DNA of 64,000 bases from Piliocolobus tephrosceles (Eukaryota; Chordata; Mammalia; Primates; Cercopithecidae), in assembly GCF_002776525.5 (NCBI RefSeq), contig NC_045441.1, forward strand, positions 130,801,402 to 130,865,401, read 5' to 3'. Position numbers and translations under genes: made by a program. The notes beneath the pieces are model-generated. The model saw only the letters and a program-made list of their open reading frames with translations, ran no database searches and was not told where the DNA came from. This document shows positions 37,701-46,700 of this stretch, in pieces. Numbering within the stretch: the first letter of the stretch is position 1; every line of letters starts with the position of its first letter.

Positions 37701-40700
37701 TAAGAAAACAATCTAACTTTTTAAAAGGATAAAAGATCTGAACTGACACCTGATCAAAGAAGATACACAGATGGCAAATGACATATGATGCTGAATATTT
37801 TTTCATACGCTCATTAGGCAATTGCAAATTAAAATAACAATGAGATAGCATGACACACATATCAGAACGGCTAACATTCAAAACACCAAAAACACCAAAT
37901 GCTGATGAGGATGTGGGACAACAGGAATTCATTGCTGGTGGGAATATAAAATGGCACAACCACTTTGAAAGACAGTTTGGCAGTTTCTTACAAAACTAAC
38001 ATATTATCATATGACCCAGCAACTATGCACCTTTGTATTTATCCAAATGAGCTGAAAACATACATTCACACAAAACCTGCACAAAGATGTTTGCAGCAGC
38101 TTTATTCACAATGGCCCAAAACTGGAAAACAACCATGATGTCCTTCATAGGTGAATGGATAAACAAAACGTGAGACATCCATACAATGAAATACTTTTTA
38201 GCAATACAGAAAAATGAACTATCAAGCCATGAAGAGACATGGAGGAACTTTAAATGCACGTTGCTAAGTAAAAGAAGCCAGTCTGAAAAGGCTACATACT
38301 GTATGATTTCAACTATGTCACATTCTGGGAGAGGCAAAATTATAGAGACAATAAAAAGATCAACAGGAAAGGAGGGATGAATAGGTCGAGCACAGATCTT
38401 TAGGGCAGTGAAACTATTCTGTATGATACTGTTATGGTGGATATGTAACATCGTGCATTTTTCAAAACCCATTGAACTGTACAACAGTGAACCTTAAGGC
38501 AAACTATGGATCTAAATAAACAATAATGTATCAATATTAGTTCAATTATAATACACACTAATGAAAGATGTTAATAAAGGGAAATTATTTGTGTAACAGT
38601 GAGGGGGAGATAGTATAAGGGAACTCTGTACTGTCTGCTCAATTTTTCTGTAAAATTAAAATTGCTCTAAAAAATAAAATATATTAGTTATGGAAAAAAC
38701 CCTAATTGATGAATCAACCTAAATTAACTACTCTAAGAGTGGCAATGATACTATGGTGATGTAGAAAAACAGCCTCATTCTTAGGAGATTTATACTGAAG
38801 TATTTTATTTTATTTTATTTTATTTATTTATTTTTTTTTTTTGAGACGGAGTCTCGCTCTGTCGCCCAAGCTGGAGTGCAGTGGCCGGATCTCAGCTCAC
38901 TGCAAGCTCCGCCTCCCGGGTTCACACCATTCTCCTGCCCCAGCCTCCCGAGTAGCTGGGACTACAGGCGCCCACCACCTCACCTGGCTAGTTTTTTTTG
39001 TTTTTGTTTTTTTGGTAGAGACGGGGTTTCACCGTGTTAGCCAGGATGGTCTCGATCTCCTGACCTTGTGATCCGCCCGCCTCGGCTCCCAAAGTGCTGG
39101 GATTACAGGCTTGAGCCACCGCGCCCGGCTATTTTATTTTTTTTTAAGAGACAGGGTTGCCCAGGCTGGAGTGCAGTGGCCCAATCATAGCTCACTATAA
39201 CCTCTAACTCCAGGGCTCAAATGATCCTCCCATTTCAACCTCCCAAACAGCTGGGACTACAGGCATGCGCCACCACACCTGGCTAATTTTTTCATTTTTT
39301 GTGGAGAGGAGGTCTCGCCATGTTGCCCAGGGTGGTCTTGAACTCCTGGCCTCAAGAAATCCTTCCGCCTCGGTCTTCCAAAGTGTTATTACAGGCATTG
39401 GTATACATATTCATGCCCAGCCCATACTGAAGAATTTAGAAATGAATGCCATGACATCCACAACTTACTTTCAAATAGTTCAGCAAAAAAATAAAAGTCT
39501 ATTTATATCTCTACAGACAATCGGTTCTGCTATAATGCTTGTTGAATCTGTTCCAAAGCAATCGATATATTAGGGAATTTGACGTTTGTTTATGCGTGAT
39601 TTCAATCATGACAAACACAAAGTGAATGTGGAAAACTACACCCAGCTGAATCAAGCCATGTCGGAATCTACAAAACACATCCACCTTAAGCATCTACCTG
39701 CTACCTCAGGTCACCTCGTTCTGAGCCATGCCATGCACCTCTAGCGTCACAGTTTTGCCTCTGATTTCAGACAACCCTCCTCCCACCACACATAGTAATT
39801 CACAGGCTCAATCCTTTCAGCACTCACCTCCAGATACAAACACCAGGTCTTTTAAAGGTACAGTTCCATGTTTACTGAGTATTTATGTATTTCTTAACCA
39901 TTTATCATATGCAAAACTGTCCTACAGTTTTTGGTATGTTTCTATCTTTTAAAAAAAAAAAAAAATGTGCCACTGACGAAGTTTTTCTCAGAAGCCCTAA
40001 GATTTTTAGTTCATGATTTTTTTTGCCACACAGTGATTTCTGGAACACATATTTCATGTTATACGGGGAGTGGCTATATAAGAATAAAGCAAATGGGGCA
40101 AAATGTCAATAAACAGGGACTCTAAGTGAAAGACATACAGGTTTTCACTGTACTATTCTTTCAACTTCTCAAAACATTACAACTTACAAACTGGGGAAAA
40201 TAATTGAAATAACAGCAATGTGTAAAAACATAAGGAGAGCATAAAGGACTTTGCAAGAGCCAAAAATAATTAAGGCAATACACCACAGATAATACGGAAT
40301 GAAGAGCTATCAGGGCTTGAGGCTATCCTACAGAAACATTACAAATGAAAACCAGCTTACATATGGAATTTGAGGAGGCTTAATGTAAAGTGATTTTGCA
40401 TAATTAGTAATCCTTATGGGATGTCTTTTAATACCAGAAAGAAACTCATCCTGACTGCAACTTATGCCAGGCTCAGTCTTCACATTCCAAGCTTCTAGGT
40501 TTTCCAAATATCCTCACTGTATTAAGAACTCAGCCAGGGAGCTGGGGCCTGGAAGATTCAACAAAAGAGGTCATCTCATGGCTAGCCCATCAAAGAGAGG
40601 GGTCGCCACTGACAAGTGCCCTTTTCTCCCCTAACTTGCTCTCCTTCCATCTCCATGTCCTTTCTCATCTTGCACCATGACTTGGGTCTATTACAGGTAC

Positions 40701-43700
40701 TTACAGGCACTTCCTAGCCTCTACTGCAAAGACAGCTTCTGAGGAGGGATTCACACAACGCCCACGGAAGGCACAAATGGAGCAATATGCATTGTGGACA
40801 TTCAGCTGGTCACTGAACAAATATTGGTGGGGCACAACCTGGCAGCATGGTGCCTGCCAGGTGCTGAGCTCATGCAAAGGCAAATATGTCTGTGTTTAAA
40901 GGAACTTGGACTAACAGACTATGAGGCTGGCAGCTCAGTTACCCAGGGAAAGACAGGAGGCCAGTGTCGCGCCTGGCTGAGGATATACAGATGGTCTGAG
41001 CCCTGCCACTGCACAGCTCCGAAGGTCAGCCTGACAGCTCTGTGCACCAGGGCCTCCCAGAGCTGGGGTTTTGTAAGTCCACGGGCTAGGCCAGATGTAG
41101 GCTGTCCTATGTAGGCTGACAATTGACTGTGACTTCCAAAACTACTTGTTTAAATGAGAAATGACCAAACCCCCAGATGTCTTAAAATTCATCACTATTT
41201 CCTCGGGATAACAGACATTAACTGCAGCAACTGCGGTCTGCTAGAAAGTTCACCTCAAAATATTTAAAATAGAGAAAGCAATGATCTTGAACCAAAACAA
41301 TCTCTCTTTAATGGGAAATATGTCCACTTCTTTTTCCTCTGTTAGATGACCCCCACGCGAGCACTTCCTCCTGAGCTCTGCATTTCCTAGCCAGAGACTG
41401 CCTCAGCTGGAGATCCTCTTCCAGCTCCTCTGACCTGAGGAGTGGAACGCCCACCCCAGCACGTGCCTGGGCTTTTACTCTTTCCACGGGCATCTTTCCA
41501 TCTGTGTATACAGATTCTAATCAGGAAGTCAAAACCAATCCTGTTTCAGAAATAAAGGCACGCAACCAAGAGTATTCCAGGTCCCAACAATACATTCCCT
41601 TCACATAACCACCTAAAGGGGCCACCAGATCCCACAGATGGAAACCTCCAAAGAGTATTTGGTTCAGACCCTAACACCAGCAAAGTAACCCACGTGAGTT
41701 GACTTTGGGTCTTACATGGTTTGAAACAGTCTATAAACCACCTAGGCTGAGAGCACATACAAGGCAAAGAGAAAAGCATCAGGATAAAGAATGCTGAGTC
41801 AGGAAGAAGCTAATCCTAGTGATTTAAAGTCAGCTATATGCCAATCCATGGCTGAATTCCAATGCATTCACTTTACAAAGAAAGACCTTCCATTTCACAG
41901 ATCCCATATCATTCTCCACTGGGTGGTGGTGTGGTGTGGATAAGGGGTGCAGGTAGACTTGGGCTCTGGCCCTAACTTTAGACAACTTAATGGCTCGGTG
42001 CACCTGTTTTTCTCATGATTATGGTGAAGCCCGGTGGGAGGATCAGAGGCAGGTTGTTGAAACATGTGGCACAGTCCTTGGCACACAGTAGGCACTCAGG
42101 AGGTGGTGGGTATTACAATTACCATTTTTATTTTCCCCTCCTCAATTTTCAAGAGAAGAAACTGACTTCACAGCAGATGGCTACAAACTGATTTCTCCCT
42201 GAAAACCACAAGCAGGTGAATCACTAACCACCTGGGAAAGATTCTACCATGGAGGGATTAAGCAAATGAACCACAATTGTATTCCACTGGCATTTGGTGT
42301 AAATACGGGAGAAGAATCGCGACATGACAGTTTCTCTTCCTGCGAGACTTTCTGGCTGGGTATCAGAACTGGCTTTTTCTTTGCCTGCATTTGAGCTGTT
42401 CATGCTTACGACTGTTCTTTGCATCTTAAAATTGTCCTCCAAATTTTCCATTCGCATTCTACTTTGTCACTTTCCCACCCATTGCTGGAGCCATTTATTA
42501 TTTGCCACGAGTCAGATGACCCGGGCAGCGCTCCAAGTCGTGCCTCAGACACCAGACCTAGCCCTAATCTCACTGGGCCTCCATCATCTCCATTGTTTTT
42601 AAAAAAAAAAAAAAAAATGCTTGTGTTTCATAGACTATACAGGGAATCTATAGAGATTAAAATTAGCGTGTGTGATTTTAAATATACTCACCTGACATAA
42701 ACATAGAAGCGCTTAGATACATTAAATAGGTGTTTAGATGTAATCTGGGCACTGGCCAGAGGCTGAGGGAGGAACAGGTAGAAATTCATTCCCAAGATGA
42801 AAGGGAGAAACATCTTGAAAACCTCAGCGGGTGATCTGCCTCTCACCTTACCCCTCCTCTTGCAAGCTGCCCCAATACAAACACACAGAGCACAGGAATT
42901 TCTCCCAGGCACCCACAATAAAACTCTAAATGCAGCAGTGTAAAGTTAATCTCTTATAAAGAAACAGTCTAATGAGGCAGATGCACAGATGCCCAGACAT
43001 TGTATGTTCAAAGCTTCATCAGCCTCCATCCTGCCCACACACACATCCTCAGCCACATGGTGAAACCGCTCTTGCCACCATCTGGGGGCAGGGGTGTTCC
43101 CCAAGTGTGACAATATCCTTTCCTTTAATCAAGCAGACTGAGAAAATGTTACTAGAAACCCAAATAACAAAAGTTACATTAAAATCAAGGCTCTAAATCA
43201 TGGGGTTGAACAAAATGAAAAAGCAATATTCTGGCTTCCAACATCTTCCACCCAGCTTGCAGAGTTAGCATCTGGGTCTGGTTTCAATAGCCGCTTTGTG
43301 GCCCAGATGATCAGCACCACCACCCTAGCGCCCCCTGCTCCAGATAAGGACTGAGTGTACGCGTAAGCCTCGCTTTGAACCTGGAGCCCCTGTTCTTAAG
43401 TCATTTGTAGACTCAACAACCACAATTTTCAATCCATGAATCTGATGGAAATAAGCTTTAAGACTTTCTCTGATTCTTCCCACAGATGGCCTGCCCAGCT
43501 TTCCAAAACTTGTATCTGAAAGTGCAAAAGGATTACTCCTATTTCCACACCTCAGTCAGAGACTCACTGCATCTATTCCTGCTCAAACACGCACACACAC
43601 CCCTTCTAACAAGGATCCACCTCTCCTTTTCCTTCTTACTCTACTTCCTAATGAATGTACCACAGCTATGAATTCTCTTCTCCCTCTTTCACTCTCTCCC

Positions 43701-46700
43701 TCTCTCTCATGCACACACACTGATTTGGACACATGCCAACAGTTATCCACATTACATGGGAAGATGCACAAAATACCATGGCCCGGGCAGTAAGTGACGG
43801 GGTGGGGAGGGTTGAGGTGGGTGTGGGGTGGGGGGAGGAAGGATCTCCTAGGAGTGGAAACCGAGGACACAGGTGGGAGAGACATGGGGAAGTGGCTAAG
43901 CAGGCAGGTCAGCGAGAGAAACTAACGGGACAAATCACACCTGTGTAAGAACTTCGACAATATGCTCATTTTGGGAAAGAAGTCAATATTCACTTTACTG
44001 CGCACACAGGTGAAGGAGGGGCAAAAATCTGGGTGGGCCAATATTAAATAGAAACAAACAGCAGATCTGCCTCAGCAATAGAGAGGGGAAGATGCTGGGC
44101 CAGTGATGCCTCCAGTTCACTGTGCCACTATGCGCCTCACTCCACCGGAACCATCACACAAGGGGTACATCCCACACTCTCTGAGGGCCCTATCCTAGTG
44201 CTAACCTTGAGGCTCTCCGAAGCTCAGTAGCATTCATTCACTACATCTCCTACTTTTAAGATATATACAAAATAAAATTATATGGTACAAGGTCTATCAG
44301 AGTATTTTTACAGGATGCAAAGTGCCATTTAGGACTAGGATAGATGACAAGAGACAAACACATTTATGGGCAAGAAAGGACTGCTTTCCCCCACCAAAAA
44401 AAAAAAGTTACAAGTGCTCCCTCTCACGCTGCGCTCTCTCTTTCTCCCTCCCTCCTCATCCATCCCTGGATAAGGATCAGATGCCAGGGGTTCAGGCAGC
44501 ATAGTATACTAGAAAGACAACGGGACTTACAGTCAAGTATTTATTGGCTACTTAATATTCCCAAATTACCTAAGCATCCCTGGTATGTTCCCTCATTTAT
44601 AAATTGAGCATAAATGATCCTCAAATTACAGAGCAGTGATCAGAATAAATCAAACAGCATTATAGTAAAATGCCTGCACAAAGTGTCTAAGTATCTGTTA
44701 CAATCCCTTCTTTGCACAGCAGCCTTAGTCAGAAAACCATCACACACACACACACTCCGTATACACAAATTCACAAAGCCATGCTCACTGCCTGTGACTG
44801 ACAAGGAATGGGGGCAGGTACTAGCCTTTTGGTGTAATAATATCAAATATCAAATATTTGTAATAAATATCAATTGGCCAATATCAGTAACTGATCAATT
44901 ACCAGATTATCAACTATCACTCTGTCTGTGATTAGTATAAGACTTTCTTTTCTCTTTCCCTTCCCTAAGACTGTACCACTGGAGCTACCAATATTAAATC
45001 AGACCGTGTGAATGTGCCCTTTCCATTCCTTCTAGCTACTCAGAAATACTTCCCAGGATAAGTCATATGCTGGTAGCTGTTTACCTGTAAATGATGGGGT
45101 ATGGCATAAGGAATATGATCAGTTACAAAGTATTGGTTTTTGTCTAGTATTACGGGTTACTTTGGTCAAAAAAAGACCAATATTTTTCAAACTACTGGTA
45201 TCTAGGAATCTCAAATGCGAGTCAATTAGCATGTCTGATGAACACTTAGAAAAGAGAAAAGAGCCACTGCGTATTCCAGCCTGGGTGACAGAGTGAGACT
45301 GCCTCAAAAAAAAAAAAAAAAAAAATGCATTACATGTAGAAGGAGTCAGCACTACTTCATGAAATGTCTGTTTCAGTTATGTAATACCGTATGTATGTGA
45401 GCATACTGGTTGTGATGTAAAATTAATTTCACATGATAGGTCAGTCAAAAAAAGTTTGAAAGCCATGGAAATGGGGCAAAGGAACAAGCAGAAGTCACAA
45501 AGGCCTGAATTCTCCCCACAAACTCTGTCCCTACAAATGGAGCTCCACAGTGAATCCCACATTCTCCCTGTGTCCCACAGCTGAAAACCCCAAAGCTACC
45601 GGCCTGGAACCCACCCTCAGCTGCCACACTGGGTTCCCCTTCTCCAGATCCTAACCCCTTTTTTCCCCACTCCATTCCACCTCATCCCAGAAAGCAGCCA
45701 ATATTTTCCTGCACGAACAGGCACTCCACACTCCAGCAGCTGCCCTGGAGACATTGACAGTCACACCTGGGTTTCCTTAAGCCCTGACACCACGACTCCT
45801 GCGATGACACTTCCTTCCCCCAACACCGAACAGCACAGCCGCTCTCAGAGTCAGAAGTCCCTAGCTGACCCTCCAAGGCTTCCTGCGCGCGCAGGGTCAT
45901 TCTTCCACTTTCTATCTCCCGCGGACTCTCACCTGGAAAATGCATACCTCCCTGCCGGGTGGCTAGACTAAGATTATGTAGGATAAGACTTTAATTCTCC
46001 AAGCATCTCCGAAAGACAGCCTATCCGGGGAGGCTTCTCCTTTAATCAGCCTTCAGCAGAATCCCTCAGCCCCATCCCTTAATGCTCCCGGCGTTAATTC
46101 CTCAAAATAATGCAGTCAGAGAAAGTGAACTTGGCCGCTACGAAAGTTACCCAGGAGGAAGCTACGGGGAGCTAGAGCGAGCAGGGCGGGGGGAGGGGGA
46201 GGCCGCAGAGCTCAGGGCGCTCGCCTGGGGGGGTTTCCTCCGCTCAACGTGAAAAACCTTCTAGCCCGCAAGAAAAGAAAACAAAACCCAACGCGGCCAC
46301 AAACCGGATCTCCTGTCACTGGAGAAGTGCGAACACCACTGTGGGGCTGGGACTCAGAAGAGAGGAGCGGAGGGGAGGGGAGAGGAGGTCGGCGGGGCTG
46401 AAACAAAGCCCTCGGGGCCGCTCCGAGAGGCCGCGCGCCAGCACCCGGCTGCGCCCCGAGGCAGGGAGCTGGGGACGCGCCGACCCCCGCCCTTCCCCGA
46501 GCCCGGGAGCCCGGAGCCGCCGCTGGTGCGGGGCCGGGAGGGCAGGTGCGCGCGCACCGAGCCCCTCCGCCGCGCCCCCAAAGCCCGGGGACACCCCGAC
46601 CCTCCCCGAGCCCCCGGCCCTGGCGCAGCCCTCACCCGAGCGGGGGTCGAAGGTGACCACGAACACGGCCACCACCTGGTCCTCCTCCACATCGCCCAGC

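Noticed and set aside
38023..38484. 153-codon minus-strand frame
   Set aside because: It is the antisense of a decayed L1M ORF2 region.
42190..42617. Possible processed pseudogene ending in an A17 run
   Set aside because: No homologous coding frame is recognisable upstream and no target-site duplication was found; the A run alone is not enough.
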